A stretch of DNA of 64,000 nt from JBMOLL01 sp049325415 (GCA_049325415.1 JBMOLL010000061.1:9391-73390); one strand, 5' to 3'; numbered from the stretch's first letter, positions 52,488 to 62,438 are shown. The notes: generated from the letters alone by a model not told the origin. Program-made: numbers and translations.

Positions 52488-53303
52488 TTATTCCGGATAA
52501 TAATCCTGGAGCAATACATCCCAATAATGCCAGAGATCATCCTCATAAAATGCGGGATCAGAAACACGTCCGTTTTTATCGACGCGGTCCCACTCAATAT
52601 TGATGGTATTAGTTGATCCGGTGATCACATATGAGGAATTATAGACCGTATCCGCAGGATCATAGCTATACCAGATTGAACTGCCGTTTTCGGCATTCTC
52701 GGGCCTGATATTGGTGTACTTGATGTCGTAGGCGTCGGCCTCGAAATCCATGTTATACTCGGCAGTAAGCAGCGGAGAAGGATCATAGGGATTTTCATAC
52801 AGGGTCCAGAGGGCATGGGTATGATCATACCTGATGGTGCCTTCAAACCAGAGTACTTCATCAAATCCCAGTAAACCGGCCGCAGAGATGTACATTTCCA
52901 TGGTGAACTCGGCGTTACTGATCCTCGTTCCAACCAGTTTTGCCGAATAGGTGGTGCTACCCACGGTAAAATCATAGGTCCAGTTCCATACATTGTCGCC
53001 TATGTAAACCGGTTCTACATTTAATGCGGTAGCGTAGGCGGTCACCGGAATGGACATGGTAACCGTCGTAATCAGGTTCCATGCAAAGACATTGCCGGCT
53101 GCATGCAGCCAGTTTGTATAAGTGCCTTCGGTACTCTTCTGAGCTCCCTGGTTGCCTTCTTCAAAATCGGAAAAATCCATAAGCATGGAAGAAACCGGGG
53201 GAAGCTCAGGAGCCTCCTTCTCACCGCAGGAGCGAAGGACCGTGCCTGAGATCAGAACCAGGACTATTAATAAAGCCGTTGAATTAAAAAGAATCTTTTT
53301 CAT
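52488..53303 (-). CDS. Uncharacterised lipoprotein
   Basis: A 271-residue lipoprotein with a lipobox of LRSC type (Cys26, in GTVLRSCGEKE). The rest is beta-rich and acidic (DFSDFEEGN, YDPADTVYNSS). I recognise no domain. It lies downstream of the second endonuclease I family gene, on the same strand with a 132-bp gap, and is bounded by the terminator at 52437-52463. The inverted repeat at 53340-53360 lies in its leader. A surface ligand-binding or accessory role in the nuclease locus is possible but unproven. Confidence 0.7.
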   Translation of the reverse strand: MKKILFNSTALLIVLVLISGTVLRSCGEKEAPELPPVSSMLMDFSDFEEGNQGAQKSTEGTYTNWLHAAGNVFAWNLITTVTMSIPVTAYATALNVEPVYIGDNVWNWTYDFTVGSTTYSAKLVGTRISNAEFTMEMYISAAGLLGFDEVLWFEGTIRYDHTHALWTLYENPYDPSPLLTAEYNMDFEADAYDIKYTNIRPENAENGSSIWYSYDPADTVYNSSYVITGSTNTINIEWDRVDKNGRVSDPAFYEDDLWHYWDVLLQDYYPE

Positions 53304-53339
53304 ACTTTTTGGTTTTATATTTTGACTTTGAACATTTGT

Positions 53340-53360
53340 ACGTTTTAAATGGAAAAACGT
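53340..53360. repeat. Inverted repeat in the lipoprotein leader
   Basis: ACGTTTT (53340-53346) and AAAACGT (53354-53360) form a 7-bp inverted repeat with a 7-bp spacer, 37 bp before the lipoprotein start. It could be an operator. Confidence 0.4.
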
Positions 53361-53435
53361 TGCATGCTTTTCAACTATTTTTCAAAAATGGTCAAATTTT
53401 GACCTGCTTATCCGAACGGATTTTCTCCCTAAACC

Positions 53436-54821
53436 TTATCTGCTGATAATAACGGGGAGGACAGTCACGGCATTGCCTGTCACCACCCGAAGGAGGTAAC
53501 ATCCCGGAGCTACGTCGCTGCAATCGACTGTGCATGTTGAGGTTCCTGAATGTTCGAAACGGTCCGATACACAGACTCCGGAAAGACTGTACAGGCCAAA
53601 GCTTACCACTTTTCCATCACTCTCCGGCAGGGAAAGGGTGAAATTGTCACAGGCAGGGTTGGGATAAAGCGAGAGTTCCCTGCCGGCGCTAACCCCGAGT
53701 CCTGAAACAAAATATTCAAAGGGAAAGGCCAGCCCTTCTGCTGTGTTTCCTTCCTGGTCGGCCACTCCGTTTACTGTAAGGATATACTCCCCGTTAAGCA
53801 TGCCGGTCACTTCCAGTACAACCGATGAAAACATCAACTGGTTAAAACTTACGCCGCTAACACTGACACCGCCGCTGATGGCATAATTACTGCTCTGCAG
53901 GGCGCTTTCACTGTCCAGGATCTCGCTGAACCACAGAACCAGGTGAGTGCCGTCTCTTACCTCCATGCTGTCGAGCACGGGAGCCAGGGTATCTTTGGGG
54001 ATTGTTTGTCCGCCCCAGATCAGGCCTGCAAATTCCGGGTGATCGATAAAGGGGTTCCGGTTAGCCTGGATCGCATAGATGGCATTATTCCGGTCGAGTT
54101 CTTTCTGGCTGACCGGGTCGACGGTGTGCCATTCCAGCAGCAGATTCAGCGCCCAGGGAACAGGCTGGGAACCATCGACCATATCGCTTCCGGGCCATGA
54201 AGCATCCTCGCCAAGGTAGCGGGTGGCCATATAGAAATAGGTTCTGGCCAGGTCGCCCTTGTATTCGTCGATCGGTTCAAAGATGGTTCCGGAATATCCC
54301 GGGTAATCGCAGGGTCCCAGTTTGCTTCCGTTTGTGGAGGTCCAGGTCGGATGTGAGGTCTCGCCGAACGGATAATTGCTTCTTTTCCCGTTCACGTAAC
54401 CGTCGGTCGGATAAAGATGAAACAGATCGGAATACATCGGGTAAGCATCATTGAACCAGCTTTTGGGAAAAGAGTGTTCCCGGTTGTAGCAATCCCCCTC
54501 GGAAGAATAATTCCCGCACTGATCGGAGATAAAAGTGTAATTATATACGGGCGAGCCGCCGGGTATATCCGAATAGATATCCCAGACATAGCCGCTGGTC
54601 TTTTTATCGGTCGACTGAAAAGCGGTCCACAGGTAATCGTATGATTTTGAGGTATGATCCCTGATGATTTCATGCAGGACCTGCTGAAGCTCTTTTCCCT
54701 CCTTCCCATCAGCCGGGCTGTAATAGCCTGCCGGCTGAGCAAACAATCCTGCCGCGTTAAAAAGAAATAAGATAAAAAGGATGTGCTTCCCTGTTGCCCG
54801 GCTTTGTTTTCTTTCCCTCAC
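53436..54821 (-). CDS. T9SS-sorted endonuclease I family protein
   Basis: A 461-residue secreted nuclease of the endonuclease I (EndA/Vvn) family. A signal peptide (about residues 12-29, ending GLFAQ) is followed by the nuclease domain (about 30-270) with the catalytic NREHSFPKSWF (Glu115-His116), HLYPTDGYVNGKRSN (His135, Asn144) and the family NPFIDHPEFAGLIW. An Ig-like SbsA-type domain follows (about 285-375), then a T9SS type A sorting domain (LSLYPNPACDNF to the end, finishing VLPVIISR). I chose the GTG at 54821 (MRERKQSR), because the -7 box at 54852-54859 rules out the upstream ATG at 54869. It degrades DNA and perhaps RNA outside the cell. Confidence 0.88.
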   Translation of the reverse strand: MRERKQSRATGKHILFILFLFNAAGLFAQPAGYYSPADGKEGKELQQVLHEIIRDHTSKSYDYLWTAFQSTDKKTSGYVWDIYSDIPGGSPVYNYTFISDQCGNYSSEGDCYNREHSFPKSWFNDAYPMYSDLFHLYPTDGYVNGKRSNYPFGETSHPTWTSTNGSKLGPCDYPGYSGTIFEPIDEYKGDLARTYFYMATRYLGEDASWPGSDMVDGSQPVPWALNLLLEWHTVDPVSQKELDRNNAIYAIQANRNPFIDHPEFAGLIWGGQTIPKDTLAPVLDSMEVRDGTHLVLWFSEILDSESALQSSNYAISGGVSVSGVSFNQLMFSSVVLEVTGMLNGEYILTVNGVADQEGNTAEGLAFPFEYFVSGLGVSAGRELSLYPNPACDNFTLSLPESDGKVVSFGLYSLSGVCVSDRFEHSGTSTCTVDCSDVAPGCYLLRVVTGNAVTVLPVIISR

Positions 54822-54851
54822 GCCATAACCTCCCTGATAATTTACAGATCG

Positions 54852-54859
54852 CAAAAGTA
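54852..54859 (-). promoter_or_regulatory. -7 box of the endonuclease gene
   Basis: On the minus strand TACTTTTG is an exact TAnnTTTG match, 31 bp before the GTG at 54821. It lies inside the longer reading that starts at 54869, so that reading cannot be the transcript's product. It also shows that this gene has a promoter separate from the upstream operon. Confidence 0.6.
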
Positions 54860-54932
54860 ACATCCTCAAGGGATATTCTGAGCATTTCTACGAAAACCGC
54901 TGCTTAAAAGTTGGGTTTTAACCGGAGGAAAT

Positions 54933-54960
54933 GTAAAAGGGCTGCCTTCTGGCAACCCTT
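54933..54960 (-). terminator. Terminator of the nuclease-receptor operon
   Basis: On the minus strand AAGGGTTGCC pairs with GGCAGCCCTT (one G-U pair) around a 4-nt loop (54937-54960), followed by TTTT. It lies 21 bp beyond the stop of the PLD-fold gene. Confidence 0.75.
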
Positions 54961-54980
54961 ATTAATTTCTTCCTGAGAGC

Positions 54981-57494
54981 TTATTTCTTCAGAATGAACT
55001 TGCTGTAGAACGAGGCTCCGTTTTCACCTTCCGCTTTGATAATGTAAAGTCCGTCGGGTAGCGCAGATACATCCACCGACTGTCCTTTCCCGTCGGCGAA
55101 AGGCTGTTCGAAGCGAAGGAGTGTTTTGCCGGTGAGGTCGATGACTGAAAGATGATCCACCTGATATCCAGAGTTACAAAAAATCTGACCTTTTGTTGGA
55201 TTCGGGAAGATCCTGAATGTTTCACTTCCTGTCGCCTCAATGCCAATAGGCCCATTTGCTGTGATCTTTAGTCTGGCATCGCAAAAAACGAGGGGATACT
55301 CAAGGGCGCTTATCCTGTAAACCAGGCTGTCTTCAATGAGCTGTTGCGTACTCTTTGCAACCTGATAAAGTTCATAGAACAAGGTGTTATCTTCATTGAC
55401 CACGATATTCCCCTGGGTTGGCAGATCAATGATGCTCACTTTGTAACTGTTCCGATCAATGTAATTCGCCAGGGGATCATAGTCAACAATTGGTAAAAGG
55501 CTGGATACTGCATCATCATGACATTCCAGTTCATTAGTTGCCTGAAATACCATGTAGGCATAAATCCGTTCTGCCTCTTCCGCAAAGAGTGCTGAGATCT
55601 CCCTGTCATGAATGATCAGGGTGTTTTCATCATTGATACTGTTTGCAGAGGCCGTCCAGTTATGCGAACCGGTTATAACAGCTGCCATATCGCTGTTATT
55701 ATCAATCACGGCAAATTTATGATGAACCGTTGTACCAACCGGCCACTCCGAGCCGTCGTAGTTATCATAGGCAAGTACATCGAGGCCAGCCTGAACAAGT
55801 TTGGTGAAATCACTGCCTGAGGAAGCGGTATAATCAATAACTCCCTTAACGGCAACTCCTTTATTATAAAGCTTGATCAGTTCATTACTCAGAGCGTCTT
55901 CCGTAAAGATCATCAAAGCAAAATCCACACTATTCTGCGCATGGGAAAGTTCCTTAACCAGGCGGGATGTTACATTATCCGAAGGGGAGAAATAGCTTTC
56001 CACCAAACGACTGCCAACCTGGATAAAATGAGGCGTATTGTCAAGCTTACTGTTGCTGAACCTTGCTGAAGCGGGATTGGGCTGATCATCGTTACCTCCC
56101 CACATTTCTTCAAATTCAGCATAGTACACTTTTGCCAGGGATTGATCCTGCACGGCAATGAAATTATTATAATCCAGTACAAGATTGTTGATCGTCGGGT
56201 TTGTGGAACCGGTCAGGAGCCATGCCGAGGACTGATCTTCGCGGTCAATAATAAAGAATTTATTATGCATGATGCCTGAATGGGATGCCTTTAAAACCGG
56301 GATATCCGTATTCAGGGAATCCAGTATTTCATTGGTAAGATCCGCATCTGTAATCATCCGGATACGAACTCCGCGATCATAGGCACGGTTAAGTGCCCTT
56401 ACAATCCTGATGTTCCTGTTATCACCTGATGCCGTGTAGGTGGAGAAATCATAGACAGCCATATCAATAGTGGTATTCGCCCGGTCAATGTAGGCTGAAA
56501 TTGAATCGACCATCGATTGCGTATATTGGGGCTCCTGACCGTCGTAGAGATGATTGGGCGTTGAATTGAACAGAACGTTGATTTTCCCGCTTGAACCAGA
56601 GGCTGTGATAAAGATCACGGTATCTGAACGGGTAATTTCACCATCAGCGACCGAATAAGGCAACAGGTAATAAAAGGTGGCCGGTTGTAAGCCTGAAAGT
56701 GTAATTTTATGATCGGAAGTAAGAGCCAGATCTGAGACGAGACCCATCTCCAGGTCGGTTGTTAAACCCCAGTAATATTCCGTACTACCTGGAATATTGG
56801 TGGTAAATGACACTTCAATGCGATTCTGCTCAATTACATCGGGAAGAATATCCCCAACAATATAGATCACATCGGCAATAAAAATATCAGAGATGGTTCT
56901 GGGTTCAAGCTTATAAAAACCGAAGGAATAACTTACCGGACCCGTCACGGAATACTTCTGCCCGAGAACAGGTGTATAACTTACACCAAGATCATTGACA
57001 ACTACCGCTGCGGTTCCATCATTGATCTGCCATTCACCATATCCGAGACTGACACTGGTGCATGCGGCGTTTTCAACAGTGACCAGGCAGCTTTCATAAC
57101 TCTCATCCAGTTCATCCCCGGCTATAACAAGAGGTTCCGGGGCCGGATTACCACTGGAGACGATTTCAGTAATTTCAATATTCTTCATCTCCGTCCACTC
57201 GTAGTACTCGGTTATCAGTCCTTTAACCATAACCGTGTCTCCCAGAAAAGGTTTTGAGGTATTGTTCGGATCATAGATGTACAGGCCAGACCAGGGTGCA
57301 CTTTCATCCCGGATAAAATAACCCGCAGAATAAACCCCCGTAACCGCCCCTTTCACCGTCACCGTCTGATTATTGTAGGGAGAGCTCGCAGCATACCCCT
57401 GCACCTGACTTACAGGGATAACCTGGGTGAAGGCGCTTTGGAGAAGTAACAAAGCCACCACTGCCAGAACTATTCTCTGTATGAGAATCCTCAT
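54981..57494 (-). CDS. T9SS-sorted phospholipase-D-fold protein (probable nuclease)
   Basis: An 837-residue secreted protein. Signal peptide (about 1-24, ending AFTQ); OB-fold module (about 30-210, with TVTVKGAVTGVYSAG and FIRDESAPWSGLYIY); FnIII-like domain (about 215-300); two PLD domains (about 305-660) with complete HKD motifs, His410-x-Lys412-x4-Asp417 and His591-x-Lys593-x4-Asp598, each followed by a TGS segment. A T9SS type A sorting domain ends the protein (FRIFPNPTKGQ to FILKK). PLD-fold enzymes with an OB module act on nucleic acids or phospholipids; nucleic acid is likelier here, because the upstream gene is a nuclease sharing the OB module. The start overlaps the upstream stop by 4 bp. 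Confidence 0.88.
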   Translation of the reverse strand: MRILIQRIVLAVVALLLLQSAFTQVIPVSQVQGYAASSPYNNQTVTVKGAVTGVYSAGYFIRDESAPWSGLYIYDPNNTSKPFLGDTVMVKGLITEYYEWTEMKNIEITEIVSSGNPAPEPLVIAGDELDESYESCLVTVENAACTSVSLGYGEWQINDGTAAVVVNDLGVSYTPVLGQKYSVTGPVSYSFGFYKLEPRTISDIFIADVIYIVGDILPDVIEQNRIEVSFTTNIPGSTEYYWGLTTDLEMGLVSDLALTSDHKITLSGLQPATFYYLLPYSVADGEITRSDTVIFITASGSSGKINVLFNSTPNHLYDGQEPQYTQSMVDSISAYIDRANTTIDMAVYDFSTYTASGDNRNIRIVRALNRAYDRGVRIRMITDADLTNEILDSLNTDIPVLKASHSGIMHNKFFIIDREDQSSAWLLTGSTNPTINNLVLDYNNFIAVQDQSLAKVYYAEFEEMWGGNDDQPNPASARFSNSKLDNTPHFIQVGSRLVESYFSPSDNVTSRLVKELSHAQNSVDFALMIFTEDALSNELIKLYNKGVAVKGVIDYTASSGSDFTKLVQAGLDVLAYDNYDGSEWPVGTTVHHKFAVIDNNSDMAAVITGSHNWTASANSINDENTLIIHDREISALFAEEAERIYAYMVFQATNELECHDDAVSSLLPIVDYDPLANYIDRNSYKVSIIDLPTQGNIVVNEDNTLFYELYQVAKSTQQLIEDSLVYRISALEYPLVFCDARLKITANGPIGIEATGSETFRIFPNPTKGQIFCNSGYQVDHLSVIDLTGKTLLRFEQPFADGKGQSVDVSALPDGLYIIKAEGENGASFYSKFILKK

Positions 57495-59671
57495 TCGATT
57501 TCAAGTTTAAAATTAATGCTGTTCCCGTCTGCCAGCCGGAAGAACAGCAAATACAATCCGGGAGTATAATCCACGATATCAAGCTCACCCTGAGCTGCTG
57601 CCTGACGACTTTCTGAGTAAACGACTTTACCTTCAAGAGTATAGACCCGGATACCGACCACCTCTGCAGGTGCTTCGTAAAACAGACGACCTCCGGTGGC
57701 AGGATTCGGCCAGATTTTTACAGGGAAGGAACTATAGTCCTTTACTGCATCAGGATTTTCATAGTCGGAATGGAAATTAAAGGAAACATTATCCATCACA
57801 TTGCCCTGAAGATCAGAAACTCCATTAATAGTCAGGGTGTAATCGGACACCTGCAGACCGGATGTCAGTAACAATACCTTTGTAGTCTCATAAAGGTAAG
57901 CTCCCAGTATCGTAAGGCCGGGTATGGAATAATTTGAAATGGTTTCCGCTGAAGTTTCCTCAACTTTTTCGTTGAAATCGATCTGGATCCAGTCTTTATC
58001 AATAACCGTTACAGTAGATATAAACGGAGCTTCCGAATCGTCACCGGCCTGAATATCCGAAATATCATTGACAAGAATCTGGTATGTTCCGTTATACTGA
58101 CTGACAACTCCGGTTACATTGACAGTTCCTCCGGGGAGGATTTTGCCGCCCAGACGTGAATTGTAGCGGCTGTAAACACCCAGGGTTGATACGCCATCAG
58201 TAAAATTAAGCGTAGCCTGCTGATCAAGCGGAATTTCCGTATCACCATTTAAAAAGGTCACATTCTTAAAAGTAACAAGCATGCCTTCATAATCTTCATT
58301 TACCTGGTCAATGGTCAGCACCACCGGTTCAATGGCCCGGGTCTTTCCATAATGATAACAGTATGAGACCGCTTGAATTTCAGTAAGCGTGCTGTATTCG
58401 GTTACCTGGCCGGTCACGGTAACTGAGTCGCCAACTTGTCCGCGTTTGATATCATAAATGCAAATGCCACTCCTGAGCCCGGTTCCGGACTGAAGATAGT
58501 AGCTATTGTCAAAATTCGCTGTAACCACGCCGGAAACGGTGACAATACTGCCCGACATAGTAGTACTGCTTCCCGTTCCCTGAACCGTCGAGATGGGTGT
58601 AACCGTAAGTGTTTTCGGAATTCTAATGCTGGAGTGGATTGTAGACTGGTTGCTACCGTCAGAGACCACGATTTTAAAATAGATCATCTGTCCCTCGCTG
58701 AAAGACGACAGATCCAGGGCGGCGCTCCAGGTATTCCCCGAACCCGACATGCTCACCTGGCTGGTTTCTGAAGAGTAGGTGGATCCATAATAGAGTGTGG
58801 CAGAGGCAATACTTCCCGCTGAACTCGTAACAGTAGCTGAAATAACAGGAGATGATCCGCTGACCGGGATCTCAGGAGCAACAGCAATATCCCCGATACT
58901 TACAGGAGACAGGGTAGCTCCTGCCCAGATCAGATCAGCATACTCCGGATGATCGATAAAGGGATTGCGGTTCTTCTGCGTATCCCAGATCCTTTCATTT
59001 CTCCTTCTTTCCCTGTCGGAAGGAGGAAAATCCCTGTTCCACTGAAGCAGGGTCGACATTTTTCCATATTCATTGGCATCGGCCGTTCCGAGCCTGTCGG
59101 CCATTTCAAGATCGATTTCCCCGTCGGTGCCTTCATAGCGAACGGCCATGTAAAAAATTGTCCTTGCCACTTCTCCTTTGGCTGCATCCTGAGGTTCAAA
59201 CTGGGTGGAGGTGTAGTAGGCATTGGCTTCCGCAATCAGGGTACCGGTGGCCGAACATTCATCAAAATCGAGATTTGATTTTGTGATATTGACACTCGCA
59301 TCTGCCGGGTGCAGATTGTTGACATCACCATCCATGGGTCGGATTCCTTCAAAATTACCATGGGATTTCGACCAGACATGTTCCCTGTTAATATCATTAC
59401 TGCCGGATCCCCAGGTAGTGTTGCTCTGTGATCGCCGGGTATAGATCAGGATCACATTGTTCTCGTTGCTCACATCCGCATCGGCATAATTCATCAGGTA
59501 TTTGGCGTCAGAATAACTGAAATCCACATGTCCCTTTATAATTTCATGCAACGCGGCCTTGAGATCGTCTCCGGTCTTACCCTCAGTTCCATTATAATAC
59601 CCTGCGATCTGACTTTTCAGGCTAATGCCTGCAGTGAAAAGAAACAGGATGGCTAAAATCAGTTTTTTCAT
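57491..59671 (-). CDS. T9SS-sorted endonuclease I family protein with OB-fold
   Basis: A 726-residue secreted nuclease. Signal peptide (about 1-20); endonuclease I domain (about 22-255) with INREHVWSKSHG (Glu97-His98), NNLHPADASVNITKSN (His121, Asn128) and NRNPFIDHPEYADLIW; a strand-rich linker (about 265-355); an OB-fold module (about 360-550, with TVSGVVTANFDNSYYLQSG and VGDSVTVTGQVTEYS); an SbsA-type Ig-like domain (about 555-640); T9SS sorting domain (VKIWPNPATGGRLFY to the end). The OB module is the homolog of the one in the downstream protein. The Lys in place of Arg in KSN is a minor variation. It is 12 bp after the TonB receptor and overlaps the PLD gene by 4 bp. Confidence 0.9.
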   Translation of the reverse strand: MKKLILAILFLFTAGISLKSQIAGYYNGTEGKTGDDLKAALHEIIKGHVDFSYSDAKYLMNYADADVSNENNVILIYTRRSQSNTTWGSGSNDINREHVWSKSHGNFEGIRPMDGDVNNLHPADASVNITKSNLDFDECSATGTLIAEANAYYTSTQFEPQDAAKGEVARTIFYMAVRYEGTDGEIDLEMADRLGTADANEYGKMSTLLQWNRDFPPSDRERRRNERIWDTQKNRNPFIDHPEYADLIWAGATLSPVSIGDIAVAPEIPVSGSSPVISATVTSSAGSIASATLYYGSTYSSETSQVSMSGSGNTWSAALDLSSFSEGQMIYFKIVVSDGSNQSTIHSSIRIPKTLTVTPISTVQGTGSSTTMSGSIVTVSGVVTANFDNSYYLQSGTGLRSGICIYDIKRGQVGDSVTVTGQVTEYSTLTEIQAVSYCYHYGKTRAIEPVVLTIDQVNEDYEGMLVTFKNVTFLNGDTEIPLDQQATLNFTDGVSTLGVYSRYNSRLGGKILPGGTVNVTGVVSQYNGTYQILVNDISDIQAGDDSEAPFISTVTVIDKDWIQIDFNEKVEETSAETISNYSIPGLTILGAYLYETTKVLLLTSGLQVSDYTLTINGVSDLQGNVMDNVSFNFHSDYENPDAVKDYSSFPVKIWPNPATGGRLFYEAPAEVVGIRVYTLEGKVVYSESRQAAAQGELDIVDYTPGLYLLFFRLADGNSINFKLEIE

Positions 59672-59683
59672 TCTATATTTTCT

Positions 59684-62416
59684 CTAAAATTGATACTGTA
59701 CGGCAACATTATACCGTCTTCCAAGTCCAAAAAAGACAGAGGCAGATTTGGCATCGAAATCAGTCAGAGCAATACCGTTGTAGGTATCGTTGTTTGTAGC
59801 CGACGAAATATACTTCACATTGAGAAGGTTCAGGATATTAAAGCGCAGCTGTATTGAGTTTCCATTACCAAGTTTATACCGGTATCCGGTATTAATATCG
59901 ACGAGTCCGTAAGAAGGAACCTGCCAGGAATCTGCACCGTTCTTTACTGTAAAGGGATCAAATTCCGCAAAATATTTTCCAAAATAAGTAAAGGTAGGTT
60001 TGAGGTAAAAGCCTTTAATCGGGGCCCATCTCATCTGTATACCGAACTGTCGCTGTGCGCTGTTGCCAACATGTACCCCGGTTGCATCAAAATACTGGGC
60101 AAGCAACAATTCTCCGGTGTTGGGGTCATAAACCCGGGCTGTGTCACTGGAATTCCACTTCCAGTCGCCAATCGACATCAGTCCCTGGATCTCAAGTTCC
60201 CTGTTGATCTTAAATACAAAATCAAGTTCTATTCCGCGGTGGAGTGCATCAAGACCATTAATATTCACCGATGCATCCTGAAATTCCCCATTTCCCATAT
60301 CAACCGCAACGGTTCTGGCGCTTTCAACGGGTTTATTTTCCCAGATGGTATAGTACATATTCAGATTTACTGAAAAGTTCTCACTACCGTAACTGGTTCC
60401 CATTTCTATAGCCTTTATTTTTTCGTTCTCGATGGAAAGGAACAACGTGTTTGTACGGTCGTACACATTACTGAATCTCGGTGCCTTGTTCAGATAACCA
60501 AGATTTACAAATGCATTTAAGTGTGTCGTGAAGTTATAGTTAAGCCCACCTTTGACGGTGAAACCCGGATAATTATTCCAGTCTGTTTCCGGAACAAGTA
60601 CAACCGGATTTAATCCGTAGAAATAATCCACTCTTTTGTAACTTGATAAAGCTCCGGTGAGATTAATAAATGAGGATATTTTATCCTTTTTAAACTCTGT
60701 CTGGAAAAACAGGCCTGCCCACCTTACAAGTCCGTCATTATGATAATAATTTATATCTCCTTCATGAAGAACAAAGTCACTAAGAGGATATTGCCTGGTC
60801 CAGTCGACTCCTGAATAATTGACATAATCGGGAGCAACATAATCTGCACCGAGGAGATCATATATTTTTTCGTAATGTACTCCCTTATAGCTTCGAAGGT
60901 CAATCCCTCCTGAAAAATTAAAGACATTATCAGGTCTGTAATTGATGGTAGATAACAAACCGTACCAGAAATGCTCATTGACAAGTTCTCTCAGATAGTT
61001 TGCAGCTTCGTGCTGGGTACTGTCTCCATATAGGGTGTTTATTGTGCCGGTTCCGATATTCCGGTCATAGAGGTCCTGGAAATTTATTAATCCATTGGCA
61101 TCCATATCCATGGAGGCTTTTTCTCTGATTCCTCCTCCCTTTCCGATCGACAGATAGATTATATTTGAAATATAGATATTGTTATTCACTTCCCAGAAAT
61201 CTTTCAGGGTAATCTGGGGTTTGAAATATTCGTTTATCCGTTCGTTAAAGGGCTCCGAAACAGCATTGGGGTCGTCCTTTGTACGGGCCAGGTAACCCCA
61301 ATGCTGGTTATAGGTTAAACCCCTGTTTAATCCTGAGGTTGATTTTGTTCTGTTGTTATAGACCTCCAGACTATCAGCTGCGCTCATCCCGTCCCAGTAT
61401 GACAGTTTCACACCAAGTTTTTCTGCATATGCGCTGTCATAGGCTGCAATGGGTAACTGGTAAGCCCGCTGACCGTGTGACTGAGGCGCACCGAAAGCAG
61501 AAAGAGATATAACATGGCGCCCCAGTTTTTTGTCAATTTTACCATAGAAAAAAAAGCCTTTTGTCCAGGTCTGATCAACCCAGCCATTTCCTTGCTTATA
61601 GGAACCGGCAATGGAGATACCCCAGCCATTCTTCATGGGACCGGAGTTATAACCAAAGGAAGTTCTCAGATAACCCTGACTACCAAACTCCTGTGAAAAG
61701 GAGCCTTCCTTTCGTGAATCCAGACCTTTGGTAATGATATTGATTGTTCCTCCAACGGAAGGCAGAGCAAGTTTGGATGCTCCCAGTCCTCTCTGTACCT
61801 GAATGGATCTGGTCACTGCGTCCAGTCCGAACCAGTTGGACCAGTAAACGTAACCGTTCTCCATATCATTCACAGGAACCCCGTCCAATAAGACCCCGAC
61901 ATTCCGTGTACTGAACCCCCGGATGGTAATTTCGGCGTCACCATCGCCTCCTCCCTGGGTTGTGGCATAAACCCCCGGAGTTCTGTTCAGCAGCATGGGA
62001 ATATCCTGAGCGGCCAGCTCCTCCTGGATTTTTGCCGGTGTGATGGTGGAAAAGGCTACAGGAGTCTCACGGCTTCTTGCCACATCCGCAACAATAACAA
62101 CTTCGTCAAGTGTGACGGGCTCAAGACCTATCTCAAAAAACAAATCTCTGTTGGAAATTACCACATCCAGATCATATTTCTCATATCCGACATACGAGAT
62201 CTCAATGGTGTATTTTCCTGGTTCCAGATTTAAGCTGAATTTCCCTTCCACATCGGTGACGGTACCATGACCCGAAGAATAGATCACGTGTGCACCGATA
62301 AGCAGTTCCTGCTTATTTGACTTGTCGTAGACAACACCGGACACCGTGTATTTGGTCTGGGCCGACAGCAATACCGGAAATGCCAGTAAAAAGAACAGAA
62401 CAATCCTGAATTTCAT
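59684..62416 (-). CDS. TonB-dependent receptor of the nuclease locus
   Basis: A 910-residue outer membrane receptor. Signal peptide (about 20 residues, ending LLSAQ); CarboxypepD-reg-like domain (about 24-105, with VSGVVYDKSNKQELLIGAHV); plug domain (about 120-240, with GVLLDGVPVNDMENGYVYWS and GGTINIITKGLD); barrel (about 250-910) that ends in FFGLGRRYNVAVQYQF. It lies 22 bp after the lamin-tail protein and 12 bp before the endonuclease, so it is probably part of one transcript. No SusD partner is present. The ligand is unknown; from the neighbours I infer nucleic-acid fragments, nucleosides or phosphate. Confidence 0.93.
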   Translation of the reverse strand: MKFRIVLFFLLAFPVLLSAQTKYTVSGVVYDKSNKQELLIGAHVIYSSGHGTVTDVEGKFSLNLEPGKYTIEISYVGYEKYDLDVVISNRDLFFEIGLEPVTLDEVVIVADVARSRETPVAFSTITPAKIQEELAAQDIPMLLNRTPGVYATTQGGGDGDAEITIRGFSTRNVGVLLDGVPVNDMENGYVYWSNWFGLDAVTRSIQVQRGLGASKLALPSVGGTINIITKGLDSRKEGSFSQEFGSQGYLRTSFGYNSGPMKNGWGISIAGSYKQGNGWVDQTWTKGFFFYGKIDKKLGRHVISLSAFGAPQSHGQRAYQLPIAAYDSAYAEKLGVKLSYWDGMSAADSLEVYNNRTKSTSGLNRGLTYNQHWGYLARTKDDPNAVSEPFNERINEYFKPQITLKDFWEVNNNIYISNIIYLSIGKGGGIREKASMDMDANGLINFQDLYDRNIGTGTINTLYGDSTQHEAANYLRELVNEHFWYGLLSTINYRPDNVFNFSGGIDLRSYKGVHYEKIYDLLGADYVAPDYVNYSGVDWTRQYPLSDFVLHEGDINYYHNDGLVRWAGLFFQTEFKKDKISSFINLTGALSSYKRVDYFYGLNPVVLVPETDWNNYPGFTVKGGLNYNFTTHLNAFVNLGYLNKAPRFSNVYDRTNTLFLSIENEKIKAIEMGTSYGSENFSVNLNMYYTIWENKPVESARTVAVDMGNGEFQDASVNINGLDALHRGIELDFVFKINRELEIQGLMSIGDWKWNSSDTARVYDPNTGELLLAQYFDATGVHVGNSAQRQFGIQMRWAPIKGFYLKPTFTYFGKYFAEFDPFTVKNGADSWQVPSYGLVDINTGYRYKLGNGNSIQLRFNILNLLNVKYISSATNNDTYNGIALTDFDAKSASVFFGLGRRYNVAVQYQF

Positions 62417-62438
62417 TACCTTACATTTTAAGCCTGAT

